This document shows positions 1 to 10,395 of a stretch of DNA of 64,000 nt, in pieces (within the stretch, counting starts at the first letter, position 1; each line of letters starts with the position of its first letter). Under the pieces are notes generated by a model. The model did not search any database, had not been told where the DNA came from, and saw nothing but the letters and a program-made list of their open reading frames with translations. Origin of the DNA: CAWDMN01 sp963803155 (GTDB lineage Bacteria; Acidobacteriota; Terriglobia; Versatilivoradales; Versatilivoraceae); assembly GCA_963803155.1 (NCBI GenBank), contig CAWDMN010000070.1:1-64000 (forward strand), written 5' to 3'. Made by a program: the position numbers and the translations under genes.

Positions 1-975
1 TCAGGAATTTAGTGCAACAGCCAGGGCTTCGTTTGGGGTCTGGTAGTTGAGTTTCTTTCTCGGACGGTTATTGATCTTCTCTTGGATACTGAGCAGGTCC
101 TCGTCCGTCAGCGTAGAGAGATTAGTGTCTTTCGGCAAGTACCGTCGGATGATCCCGATGGTATTCTCCACGCCGCCTTTCTGCCATGCCGCATACGCAT
201 CACAGAAGAAGGTCTCAAGGTGAAACGTGTCTCGGGTTGCCCGATGACACACGTTCTCACTCCCGTTGTCGAAGGTCATGCTCTGTGCGAACTGTGCTGG
301 CATGGCGTCCAGCGTTTCACTGATGGCACGTTCGTTCTCCTCTGCGGTCTTGTTTGCTACCCGGTGGAGACGGGTGATCATGGTCTTCCGCTCATACTGG
401 ACCGAGAGGGCTGTTTTCTGTTTCCGGTAGAGGGCAAGATCGGATTCCCAGTCACCGACACGCGTTCGTCGGTCAATCTCCTCTGGCCGGTCATGGATGG
501 AGACCCGCTCAGAAATCGTTTGTTTCTGGGGTTTTCGACCATGCCGAGGGTGTCGTCGGTGATGCTTCCGGTGTAACTGGTGGTACCACCCTTCCCACCG
601 ACCTTCCCCCTCGTAGATGTACTCGTAGATCTGCTCGTGGCTCACCGTGGCACCACGGAGCGTTGCTGGTGGATGATGTTTCAACTGTCCAGCGATGAGT
701 TCCGGACTCCAGCCATCCTCGAGTTTCTGTTCCACCCAGTCGTGAAGGCGCCAGTTGGTTGCGAGCTTTCGATGATTTGTGTTTGTTGCTCGAAGATCTG
801 CCTTCTTCTGGGCACGGAGTGGGTCATACACGCCATCGAGACCAGTATTCCTCTGGAGCTCTCGGCAAATGACCCCGGGGTCACGCTTGAGGACACGAGC
901 AATGTCTCGGACACCACGTTTGAGCTTGAGTGAATACGCGATCTGTTCACGTTCATACTTGGTGAGAATTTGCAT
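1..975 (-). CDS. IS30-family transposase
   Basis: DDE transposase that cuts and pastes its own insertion sequence. The N-terminus is a helix-turn-helix starting MQILTKYEREQIAYSLKLK, followed by the conserved RELQRN segment. The catalytic triad is visible as VGDWESD, MTFDNGSEN and GGVENTIGIIRRYLPK, the typical IS30 DDE pattern with the trailing R-YLPK. The stop codon lies at the very edge of the window, so the left end of the element is outside. I prefer the ATG at 975; an in-frame ATG at 1005 would add ten residues without similarity. It is intact, in contrast to the frameshifted genes that follow it. Confidence 0.93.
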   Translation of the reverse strand: MQILTKYEREQIAYSLKLKRGVRDIARVLKRDPGVICRELQRNTGLDGVYDPLRAQKKADLRATNTNHRKLATNWRLHDWVEQKLEDGWSPELIAGQLKHHPPATLRGATVSHEQIYEYIYEGEGRWEGWYHQLHRKHHRRHPRHGRKPQKQTISERVSIHDRPEEIDRRTRVGDWESDLALYRKQKTALSVQYERKTMITRLHRVANKTAEENERAISETLDAMPAQFAQSMTFDNGSENVCHRATRDTFHLETFFCDAYAAWQKGGVENTIGIIRRYLPKDTNLSTLTDEDLLSIQEKINNRPRKKLNYQTPNEALAVALNS

Positions 976-1116
976 GATGGTCAGGTTATGTGCATCTGAC
1001 CCCATTTTACCCCGAAGTGTTGCAGGCTGACCTGAATTCAGTCAACACTTCCCGCCAGTGTCTGCTTCGTGGTTTTGGTGTATACTGGAGTGCCAACGAG
1101 CTAATCTCATTCGCCT

Positions 1117-2290
1117 ATGCGCATCGGCATTGATTGCAGAACAATCCTCAATCCCGGGCTTGGCGAGGCGGCCGGTGTCGGCCACTACACGTTTTTTCTC
1201 GTAAAGCACTTGCTCGAAATAGACAAAGAAAACGAGTACGTGTTGTTTTTCGATTCCCGGATGCCCGATGTCGGCGAGTTTGAGCAGGCGAACGCAAAGA
1301 TCTGGCGATTCCCGTTTTCGCAGTACAAACGGTTCTTGCCGTTCGGTTACTCGCACATGCTCATCGGTGCGATGATCCTGAAGAATAAATTGGATGTTTT
1401 CCACGCACCAGCAAACGTCTTACCGCTGTCATACCGCAAACCGTCGGTCGTGACGGTCCACGACCTCGCAATCTATAAAAATCCTGATTGGTTCCCGTCG
1501 CAGATGTTTTCGACGCGCTTGCTTGTCCCGCAATCACTCAAGGTGGCAAAGCAAATCATTGCCGTGTCGGAGAGTACAAAGAGGGACATTCGAGAAATTT
1601 TCCACGTGCCATCCACAAAAGTGACCGTGATCTCCGAAGCGCCGTTCGTCACACCGGTGAACGTTAAAGATCGCAACGTTGACACGGTGAAGAAATTTAA
1701 ACTGCGCCAACCATACTTCCTTTTTTCTCGGCACGATTGACCCGCGCAAAAACATCCGCGCGCTTGTCACAGCATTTCTGAAGTTTCGGAAAGACCCTGC
1801 ATACAAGAACTTCCAGCTCGTGCTCGCGGGTGGTAAGGGGTATAAGGCGGATGACATCCTCGAGTCCGTCGCGCACATGAATGGCGGGTCATCCGTGAAG
1901 TACATCGGGTACACGACGCATAATGAAAAGCTGGATTTATTCCGACACGCATTTTGCTTCACCTTTCCGTCGCTCTACGAAGGATTCGGTCTGCCGGTCG
2001 TCGAAGCAATGCGGATGGGCGTTCCGGTGATTACCTCCAACATCTCATCGCTCCCGGAAGTCGCCGGCAAGGCAGCCCTGCTTATTGATCCGTCCAACAT
2101 CTCGTCGCTCCGGTCGGCTATGGCGCGTGTTGCGAGGGATGAGTCACTGCGCAGAACGCTGGTCGAAAAGGGGGTCCTGCAGGCAAAAAAGTTCGAGTGG
2201 GAAAATGTTGCATTGGAAACGCTTGGCGTCTACGAACGCGTTGGCGCGAAAAAGGCGAACGGGAAGAAAAAGGGGAAAAAGAAAAAATAA
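1117..2290 (+). CDS. Glycosyltransferase family 4 (one frameshift)
   Basis: GT-B fold glycosyltransferase of the GT4/GT1 type, expected to add a sugar from a nucleotide donor to a cell-surface glycan at the inner face of the membrane. The N-terminal half (1117 to about 1730) opens MRIGIDCRTIL and includes VVTVHDLA. The C-terminal half continues in the next frame with FLGTIDPRKNIRALVTAF and the donor-site segment SLYEGFGLPVVEAMRMG, ending in a lysine-rich tail. The frames join at a run of six T near 1728, where five would restore the protein. One homopolymer indel therefore separates the halves and the gene is probably intact in the organism. Total length of about 390 residues is normal for the family. 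Confidence 0.85.
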
Positions 2291-2294
2291 CGAA

Positions 2295-2316
2295 GGCGAG
2301 GATGGCCATCCTCGCC
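2295..2316. terminator. Palindrome after glycosyltransferase
   Basis: A perfect 22-bp palindrome, GGCGAGGATGG followed by its complement, begins four bases after the glycosyltransferase stop codon. It could fold as a strong hairpin and act as a terminator, but no T tract follows. Confidence 0.4.
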
Positions 2317-2720
2317 CACAACCACCCCTAACCCCTCCTTGTTTAAGGAGGGAGTTTAACGCCCCTTGGTGTGTATTTTCCCCTCCTCGATTGAGAGCCT
2401 GTCCCGAACTCGTTTCGGGAAAGGGTTAGGGATGGTTGAGCTTCTCTTGCCAGAAAAATCCATAGCGGTTACACTCGGGCCAGGAGTGGCAGGAGTTCCT
2501 AAAAACAATCAGCAAGGAGGTGCAAGTCCTTTTCAAACATGCAGGTTACGAGTGGATTTTCCCTTCCCCAAAGAAAGGGGGGTCCATGAAACGCCGAGTT
2601 TTCGCTGTTGGGTGCCGAGTGGCATCCTCGCTTTCCTCGGAAAGGAGGTGATCCTTTGCCTCCTCCGATCCCAGAGGGAAGCGGTCAGGTAACTTGCAAG
2701 AATCGTCTGATGTCTATAGT
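2317..2720. other. Gene-free spacer with repeats
   Basis: No credible gene is visible. The segment holds short palindromes: CCCTAACCCCTCC near 2327 opposes GGGTTAGGG near 2425. A hairpin around 2635-2668 contains AAAGGAGGTGATCC (2641-2654), which is complementary to the canonical 3' end of 16S rRNA. No start codon is suitably spaced after it. Confidence 0.5.
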
Positions 2721-2836
2721 GAACGCATCGGGTTGATGGGCTGTGTTGCTGGGAGCGTCGGTTTTCCCCGCCGCGATGCGTTCTCTCGGCCCCGAAGAGT
2801 GCGGCGCACCGCGCTCGACGGGGCTTTTTTCTTTTT
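2721..2836 (+). ncRNA. Possible structured small RNA or leader upstream of ileS
   Basis: A perfect 10-bp stem, GAACGCATCG (2721-2730) with CGATGCGTTC (2774-2783), encloses about 43 nt. It is followed directly by an intrinsic terminator with a T tract. TTGCAA and TATAGT with a short 15-nt spacer lie just upstream (about 2694-2720). The arrangement fits a terminated RNA of roughly 110 nt, or a leader that attenuates ileS. I considered a T-box, but the UGGN bulge and the expected antiterminator sequence are not visible. Function unknown. Confidence 0.3.
2789..2836 (+). terminator. Intrinsic terminator before ileS
   Basis: Outer stem GCCCCG (2789-2794) with CGGGGC (2819-2824) and inner stem GAGTGCGG (2797-2804) with CCGCGCTC (2809-2816), loop CGCA, followed by TTTTTTCTTTTT. 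This is a textbook rho-independent terminator on the plus strand. Confidence 0.75.
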
Positions 2837-2844
2837 CTGAACAG

Positions 2845-2868
2845 GTTCACTTGTGTGAACAAGTGAAC
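2845..2868. promoter_or_regulatory. Palindrome, possible operator
   Basis: GTTCACTTG and CAAGTGAAC form a perfect 9-bp inverted repeat around a 6-nt centre, just upstream of the predicted ileS promoter. It could be a repressor site or an RNA hairpin. Confidence 0.35.
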
Positions 2869-2887
2869 ATACCGTTCGGACAAATAC

Positions 2888-2916
2888 TTGCCGTGGTCTC
2901 GAAAAATCAGTACACT
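2888..2916 (+). promoter_or_regulatory. Predicted sigma-70 promoter of ileS
   Basis: TTGCCG (2888-2893) and TACACT (2911-2916) are separated by 17 nt. The ileS ATG follows at 2942, leaving a very short leader without an obvious Shine-Dalgarno sequence. Confidence 0.5.
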
Positions 2917-2941
2917 ACACGCACCAAACGCACATTTTCTT

Positions 2942-5900
2942 ATGACGAAAGCGGGTCAATCTGTCTCTCCGGGGCTCCCGAACTTTCCTGCACTTGAGCG
3001 GGACGTCCTTGAGGGGTGGAAGCGCGACGACATCTTCCAAAAATCCCTTGAGCAGACCAAAAATGGTCGGCGTTTTGTTTTTTTCGAGGGGTTGCCGACA
3101 GCAAACGGCATGCCGGGCATCCATCACGTGATTGCGCGCGCCTTCAAGGACGTCATCCCGCGGTACAAAACGATGCAGGGATTTTTTGTTGAGCGCAAAG
3201 CGGGATGGGATGCGCAGGGGTTGCCCGTTGAACTGGAAGTGGAAAAGCAGATCGGCGTTTCGGGCAAAAAGGATATCGAAAAATTCGGCATCGCGAAATT
3301 CAATGAGGAGTGCCGAAAGAGCGTGTGGAAGTACAAGGCGGAATGGGAGAAGATAACAGAGCGGATCGGCTTCTGGCTTGATACGGACATCGATACATCA
3401 CGTACAAAAATCCTGATCGAGACACTCTGGTGGATTTTTCGGCATGCGTGGGAGCGCGAGTTGCTCTATCAAGGCTACAAAGTTGTTCCGCACTGTCCAC
3501 GCTGTGAAACAGCACTGTCGTCACACGAAGTCGCGCAGGGATATAAGAAGGTGACGGAAACGTCCGTCTATCTCAAGTTTGAGTTGGTGGATGAACCTTG
3601 GCACATTCGTCCTTGCGTGGACGACAACACCATGGACGTTGCCGGGAAATGTGGCTTTGGCGGTTGGGAAGAATATTAAATATGTAAAAACAAGTCCGAA
3701 CGCAAAAGGAGAACGATATATTATCGCGCAAGATCGCGTAGACGTTCTGAAGGCAGAGGAAATGATAGTGGGTATTTCCGAAAATGGATCAAAACCAGTC
3801 CCAAGTACCATTTTCCCTGGGCCCGAGCTTATCGGCAAAAAATATCGTCCACTCTTCGAAATACCCAACTTTGCTCAAAACGATAAAGCGTATCGTATCT
3901 ACGATGCTGACTTTGTTTCCACGGAAGACGGTACCGGCGTCGTCCACACAGCAGTTATGTATGGCGTTGATGATTATGAACTTGGGCAGCGGGTTGGTTT
4001 GCCAAAGGTTCACACCGTAAATCCGGATCGGACCTTCAACGATCTCGTCCCGCAGTGGGAAGGATGGCACGTGAAGAGCAAGGACAAGGCCGTTGAAGAG
4101 AAAACAACGAACGCTATCCTTGAAGATTTGCGAGTGCGCGGACTGCTGTACGATGAGCGTCCATACTCGCACGACTATCCATTCTGTTGGCGATGCGAGA
4201 GTCCGCTGTTGTATTACGCAAAGGACTCGTGGTTCATCAAAATGTCGTCACTGCGCGATACGCTCGTCCAGAACAACGAACAGATCAACTGGGTGCCGGC
4301 GTACATCAAGGAGGCCAGTTTGGCGAATGGCTCCGTGACGTAAAGGATTGGGCGATATCCCGTGAACGGTACTGGGGCACGCCAATCCCGATGTGGGAAT
4401 GTTCGCAATGTCACAAGCGAGAATGCATCAGCAGTTACGCTGCATTGGCCGAAAAAGGGTATCCGGCAAACAAATATTTTCTCATTCGGCACGGCGAGTC
4501 AGAACGCAGATGCTCGGACTCAATGGCGGCTGGCCAGAACCACAACCATTCCACTTACGGAGAAGGGGAAGAGGAAGCGGAGGCCGCAGCAGAGAAATTG
4601 AAGGCCGAGCATGTTGACCTTATTGTGTCGTCCGATCAGGTGCGGACGAAAGAGACGGCAGAAATTCTCGCTGCCTCCCTTGGTGCTCCGGTTGCATATG
4701 ACGAACGGCTTCGTGAAATACAGTTTGGTGCAGCAAACGGTAAGCCGGTCAAAGAATATCGCGGACATTTTTCGAGTGACGTTGAACGTCTTGATAAAAA
4801 AGTTGACAGTTTTGAGACATTACGCGAGATTCGCCATCGCGCTGTTTCGTGCATCAAAGACCTCCAAGCGAAATATCGAGGCAAAAACATTCTCATCGTC
4901 AGTCATGGCGACACGCTGTGGATGCTTGAGACAGGATTCCAAAACCTGTCCGATCAAGAAAGCGCAGATACGATAGGTCCAGAGACCGGTGAAGTGCGGC
5001 GGCTCGATATTCCACGACTTCCATATGACGGTGAAGGCCATGTTGACCCACATCGTCCGTTCGTGGACCTCTCACGCTTCCATGTTCCTGCGGCGGAGAA
5101 ATGCGTCGCGTTCAAGAAGTGGCAGACACGTGGTTCGATTCCGGTTCAATGCCGTTTGCGCAGTGGCACTATCCGTTTGAAAACAAAGAGCGGATTGAGC
5201 AGGGGATATCCTATCCCGCTGACTTTATTTCAGAAGCGATTGACCAGACGCGTGGATGGTTTTACACGCTTCTTGCGGTGGCAACCGCGTTTGAAAAAGA
5301 TGCGCCGTACAAAAATGTTATTTGTCTCGGCCACATCCTCGACGCGAAAGGGCAGAAGATGTCCAGCACATCGGGAATGTCATTGACCCGTGGAAGGTTA
5401 TTGACGCATTCGGTGCCGACCCGCTCCGGTTTCTGCTCTACACCATGAGTCAGCCGGGCGAATATAAACTGTTCGATGAGAAGCAGGTCGGCGAGGTTGT
5501 CCGTAAAACATTTCTCATCCTATGGAACGTTATGACGTTTCGCGAACTGTTTGCGAAGGATGCGAAAAGTCCAACCAAACCGTCCACCGATGTTATGGGC
5601 CCATGGCTGCTCGCGCGACTTGAAGATGTCCGTGTGCATGTTACCTCCATGCTGGACGCTTATGCGATTACCGACGCAGCACGTCTGCTTGCTGATTTTG
5701 TGACCGAACTTTCAACATGGTACGTCCGTCGGAGCCGAAGCCGATTTAAAACCAAAGGCGCTGAACGTGACGCAGCTGTTGCGACACTGACGACAACCCT
5801 CCAGACGCTCGCAAAACTTTTTGCGCCCTTTACGCCAATGTTTGCCGATGTTGTGTACAAGCGTTCTGGTGGTACAAAATCGTCCGTCCACCTCGAAGCA

Positions 5901-6459
5901 TGGCCAAAAGTGTCCACTGATGATGAAGGCATTCTTCGCTCGATGGAAACGGTCCGAAAAATTGTCGAAGGTGGCCACGCGCTCCGCGAGGAGGCGAAAT
6001 GCAAAGTGCGTCAGCCGCTTGGCCAGCTGTGGTTTCTGGTGCGGTTTTGTCCGACGACTATCTTGCTATCCTCCGAGATGAACTGAACGTCAAAGATGTG
6101 TTGTGCCGAAAAGACCTTCCCTCGGGGATTGATTGGAAGGTGCAAGATACGGGAACGCTCAAAATCGCGCTCGATACGACCATCACAGATGAACTTCTTG
6201 CCGAAGGGTGGTATCGTGAAGTGGTACGACTGGTAAACGACCTTCGAAAACGTGCGCGGCTGACGCTGTCTGACACCATCCACATTGTCTTTGCAACCAA
6301 GAGTCCGAGGATCCGCGCGGTGATGGACATGTATCGCGACCGCGTAATCTCGCGGAAACACACGCGACCGATATTCGTTCAACGCAGGATGTCCTTGACG
6401 GCGCAACGGAACTGACACTGGGCAAAGAAACAATCTCGCTCGCAATCGAAAAACAGTAA
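2942..6459 (+). CDS. ileS: Isoleucyl-tRNA synthetase with inserted histidine-phosphatase domain (multiple frameshifts)
   Basis: Charges tRNA-Ile with isoleucine. The HIGH-type motif is ANGMPGIHHV, the editing-domain entry is AWTTTPWTLPGN, and the catalytic core contains DWAISRERYWG, WFDSGSMPFAQWHYPFEN and KMSKHIGN (once frames are joined). Inside the catalytic half, nt 4470-4990 encode a complete histidine-phosphatase domain with FLIRHGES, SSDQVRTKETAE, ERLREIQFG and LIVSHGDTL. After it the synthetase resumes at DPHRPFVD. At least six single-base indels break the frame (near 3594, 4315, 5068, 5365, 6030 and 6338), and a compensating pair lies inside the phosphatase part near 4500-4565. All are explained by adding or removing one base. 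Coding similarity is continuous across them, so sequencing error is likelier than decay. The stop TAA overlaps the recO ATG. Confidence 0.85.
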
Positions 6460-7247
6460 TGTCCACAACGTATCTCGCACAAGGGGTGGTTCTCAAGCGA
6501 CGCGACTACCGCGAGTATGACCGCGTGGTCACACTTTTTTCAGACCAGTATGGCAAAATTGATGCGGTGGCACGTGGCGTCCGCAAACCCGTGAGCAAAC
6601 TCGCCGGTCACCTCGAGCCGTTTTCCTATTCGTCCTTCATGCTCGCGACCGGGAGGGTGTTCGATGTTCTCGCGACGTCGGTCAAGCGGTCGAGCTTTCG
6701 CATCCCGCAGAGCGACATTGTGAGCTACGCGCTCGTCAGTTATTTTTTTGAGGCAGTTGACCGACTGACGTGGCCGCGCCAAGCCGATGCGGCACTCTTC
6801 TTCAACTCCTTGTCCGTTTTCTTGAACTCTTTGAGGCGAGTTTTAACCGTACGGCGGTCCCGCGGAATTCCAGCGAATCCTCCTGACGGAATATTTTCTG
6901 TGGCAGCTCATCCACCATCTTGGCTTTGCGCCGCAACTTGACTGCTGCGTCCTCGGTAAGGAAGAACTCCCCGAAGAAAATCTGGCGATGAGTGCGATGC
7001 ACGGCGGGTTGGTGTGCGCGGCGCATCGCACGGCCGACCATGCAGCTCTCCCGTTGGGGCTGCAAACCGTCGAGATGCTTCGGCTCATGGCGGATGGCCA
7101 GCTCAACGCGTCCGGTTTGTCCATCGAACACAGGAGACCGTTGTGGAACTGACGCGGGCAGTCAACACGCTCCTCACATATCATCTCGGCGAGCCGCTCA
7201 CCTCACGTGCGTTCGTCCGGGACGTTCTCGCACAAACCCATGCCTGA
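6459..7247 (+). CDS. recO: DNA repair protein RecO (frameshifted)
   Basis: RecO binds single-stranded DNA and helps RecR load RecA in recombinational repair. The start is MSTTYLAQGVVLKRRDYREY, the typical OB-fold opening, followed by RVVTLFSDQYGKIDAVARGVRK. The C-terminal part continues in other frames with FLWQLIHHLGFAPQLDCC, GGLVCAAH and a final LTSRAFVRDVLAQ. Three or more one-base indels (near 6800, 6865 and 7130) interrupt it. The start codon overlaps the ileS stop (TAATG), and the 3' end overlaps the next gene by 8 bp, so the three genes probably form one operon. Restored length of about 262 residues is normal for RecO. Confidence 0.8.
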
Positions 7248-9163
7248 CGAAAAAAACGAAAAACCAGCAGCGCAAGAAGCTGGGTTGCACGAAGTGCTGC
7301 GACAGATTTATCATGCGGATGAAGAAACGCGCGACCTTCGGTTGTTTACAAACCGCGCAACAAGCGCCGGATCATGCTCATTCTCATCATCGGGTTTTTT
7401 GTTTTTGCGGGGCTTGCGGCGCTTGCCGGTGTCGCGGTGTTCTCGCCCAAGACAAACTTTTCGAGTACTCAAGTCAGCATCACCTTCAAAGGCGCGGCGA
7501 ACGCGGCAGCCGGCGACGACTATCTCTTGGCCGTCACCGTGAGAAATGGCGGAAAAGTGAAATTGACGAACGTCGAACTGACGGTGCAATATCCGGATAG
7601 TTTCCAATTTGGATCAAGCGTGCCGAAGGCGGCAAATCAGTTCAACCATTTACGTTTTATTGATGGGATTTGGTGCAACGAAAACCATCCGCATCGTTGG
7701 TAAGCTCGTCGGCGAGCTTGGTGTTGACCAAAATTTTTCCGCGAACGTGAGTTATGAGCCGGCGAACTTTGCGTCGGAGTTTCAGAGTACCGGATCGTTC
7801 ACCACACGCATCACGGACTCAGCGCCGAAGCTCGATATCACCGCACCGCAAACCGCAACGGATGGACAGGCGATAACGTACGTCGTGAAGGCGTCGAACA
7901 CGAGTGACAAAGCCATCACGAACGTCCGTTTGACGTTCTTATGTTCCCGATGGTCTCTCGGCCATCACAACCGACCCAAAACCGACAGAAGGCGCGGATG
8001 GGTGGGACGTTGGGTCTCTTGCCGCCGGCGGTTCCTTGTCCGTCACGGTGAAAGGGGATGCTCCACGGCAGCCAACAGTCCGTGGAGCAGCTGACGGCAC
8101 ATCTCGGTGTTCTCGACGCGTCGTCAACGTTCCTTGAGCAGCGACAGCAAAGCGCGCTCGTACTGATCCTCGAACCGACGCTGAACCTGACACTGACGTC
8201 GGGGACGTCATCCACCGCATAAGCCGGTGAATCCCGGCGGAGCGATCCCCATCCACATTGTGTATGCGAACAACGGCGACAATGACTTTACGAACGTCGT
8301 GTTGACGCTCACGTTTCAAGGCAAGGATTCCGATGGCGCGCTCGTTGACCTCGTCAAATGCCAGCGCCATCAAGAGCGGAACGCCCGCCGCGAAGGCGCA
8401 AGATGCAACATCCCTCCAGTGGACAAAAGAGCAGATTCCCGATTTCGCGCATCTCCTTCCGGGGAAAACCGCATCCATTGACGTAACGCTTCCGCTGAAA
8501 TCCGGATTGCAGTCCATCGGGAGCGGAAAGAATCTCGCGGTGACCGTCCAAGCGAGCATGAAGTCGGACGGTGTCGGCACGACGGGCAGTAGCTCCTCCC
8601 ACATCAAGCGATCCGCTCGCTTTCCCTGTCACAACGGAACTTCGACTTGCGGTGCAAGGCCGGTATTACAAGGATGATGGAACGCCTCTCGGGAGCGGGC
8701 CGATTCCGCCACAGTCCGGTCTCACGACGACGTATGCACTTTCGTGGGTGCTGACGAACTCACTCAACGGCGCGAACAATGTCCTCCTGACGGCGACGCT
8801 TCCAGTCGGTGTGACGTTTGTGAGCGCGGAGACGACCGGCGGAAATAACATCACGTATGACGCGACATCCCAGCAAGTGCTTTGGCGGATTGACAAAGTT
8901 GCTGCGCAGGTTGGCCAAACACTCCCGACGCTTATCGGCACGTTCCATGTTTCCATTACGCTGACCGATGCCGACGTCGGCAAAACACTTTCACTGCTTG
9001 GGCAAACATCCTTGATGGTACCGATGCATTCTCTGGTGCCGCACTGTCCGTGACCGGAGATGCGGTCACGATGGATCTTGCCGGCGATACGCACGCGGGT
9101 GGCCAGGGGACGGGCGTTTCGGGGAATACGAACACCAATTCGTCCACGAACTCAAACTCCTGA
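7240..9163 (+). CDS. Membrane-anchored surface protein with DUF11/CARDB-like repeats (frameshifted)
   Basis: The protein starts MPDEKNEKPAAQEAG and has a short basic cytoplasmic tail, then one hydrophobic helix (MLILIIGFFVFAGLAALAG). The rest is a long extracellular region of Ig-like beta repeats. Recognisable repeat openings are YLLAVTVRNGGKVKLTNVEL, ITYVVKASNTSDKAITNVRL, IPIHIVYANNGDNDFTNVVL and YALSWVLTNSLNGANNVLL, all of the DUF11/CARDB type. It ends in a Thr/Ser/Asn/Gly-rich tail. Several single-base indels split it (for example near 7350, 7650, 7935 and 9020). Such one-pass proteins are common in Patescibacteria and may serve adhesion or cell-envelope roles; no specific function can be assigned. 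Confidence 0.7.
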
Positions 9164-9166
9164 TTC

Positions 9167-9867
9167 ATGGAGTTTCGGATTCTCCGTCATTCTCCAAAAA
9201 CGCAGCACGTGTCGGAATGATTCGAACGCGGCACGGCAACATCCCGACGCCGTGTTTTATGCCGATTGCGACACGCGGCGCGGTGAAGGGGATTTTCCCG
9301 AAGAAGTTCGTGCTGCTGGCGCATCCATCATCCTCGCAACACGTATCACCTCGGGCTCCGGCCCGGGCTTCCGATTATCCGGAAGCACAAAGGGCTTCAC
9401 AGATTCATGGACTGGGACGGTCCGATTCCTCACCGATTCGGGCGGGTTTCAGGTGTACAGTTTATCTGCGATGCGGAGGGTGACAGATCGTGGCGTCATG
9501 TTTCGTGACTCCCAAAGCGGGACACTTCATACACTCATGCCTTAATCGGTCCATGAAGATTCAAGGCGTACTCGGCTCCGACATCGCGATGGTTCTTGAT
9601 GAATGTCCATCGTATCGCGGGTCGCGTGAAGGAATATTGAACGAGCGGTTGCGCGAACAACCACATGGGCACGACGTTGTCTTGCTGCCCGCCAGCGCGG
9701 CCAGACGGTCTTCGCAATTGTGCAAGGGGGGAACCTCCGCGATGTCCGTGTTGCGCATGCTCGGACACTCCTGCATATTTCCGTTTCTGATGGATGGATA
9801 TGCAATCGGCGGGCGTTGCGATGGGATCGAAAGATCAGATGACGATGAGAGAGATTATGCGGTGTCA
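9167..9867 (+). pseudogene. tgt: tRNA-guanine transglycosylase, 5' part, cut off at a RAYT repeat
   Basis: Tgt exchanges guanine-34 of certain tRNAs for the queuine precursor preQ1. The start MEFRILRHSPKT is followed, with frame changes, by MIRTRHGNIPTPCFMPIATRG, LTDSGGFQVYSLS and QGVLGSDIAMVLDECP. The catalytic segment and zinc site expected further on are missing. Near 9867 the similarity stops and sequence shared with the other RAYT copies begins, so only about 60% of the gene remains. Multiple one-base indels occur. The cut is either a real insertion/deletion or a misassembly at a repeat. Confidence 0.75.
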
Positions 9868-10297
9868 TGCCTTTGCTTGCGCCGATTGTATTCCTCGGCA
9901 GTACACCCGGCCACCAACTGCATAGATTCGGGGATGACTTCGCGTCCTTTCAGATCATGCACCAGCAGGTGAATGTGGTTGGAGGTCGCCATGTAATCAA
10001 GAACCGAAGGACCAAAACGCTGGCGGGCTTCAAAGAGTCAGCTAATCCAAGCCTGCCGGTCACAGGCAAACTTGAAGAGGAATTTCCGCTCATGGCAGCG
10101 GTGAGTCAGATGCCCGACCATGCCAGGCAAATAATGGCGATGCACTCTCGCCATGGCCTCTTGACCTTGTAGTATGGAATGAAAAAATTCTTAAACAGAC
10201 ATTATAGAGGCAAAAATAGAGCTTTTAAGGGCAAAATATCAATTGATTTCGCGAGGAACATCAATGCTTTAAATACAAGTCTTGGTGTGACCCCAAT
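9868..10297 (-). mobile_element. RAYT element, copy A (partial)
   Basis: Minus-strand fragment of a REP-associated tyrosine transposase. It carries the N-terminal half (start near 10154, degraded), the HUH-type region and the 5' flank, ending in the shared terminus CTTGGTGTGACCCC. It matches the fuller copy at 38637-39602 from CATGCCTTTGCTTGCGCC onward. The C-terminal half is absent, so it is not functional. It forms the junction with the truncated tgt gene. Confidence 0.8.
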
Positions 10298-10395
10298 TTC
10301 CAATTTGAAAACAGTTCAGTGCTGCAAGATTCGACTAACCATGACTCAATTGAGAATTCGACTGACGGGGATGAAAATTTGGCGAACCATAATGA

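Noticed and set aside
2721..2836. T-box riboswitch controlling ileS
   Set aside because: ACCGCG is present, but the UGGN bulge and AGGGTGG antiterminator context are not, and a separate promoter lies downstream of the terminator.
2366..2997. Short plus-strand frames between the glycosyltransferase and ileS
   Set aside because: Low-complexity translations, cut across by palindromes and a terminator; no family signal.
1..9867. Programmed frameshifting or genuine pseudogenisation of the whole operon
   Set aside because: Indels are scattered, single-base and lack slippery-site/structure context; conserved motifs continue across each break, which points to consensus errors.
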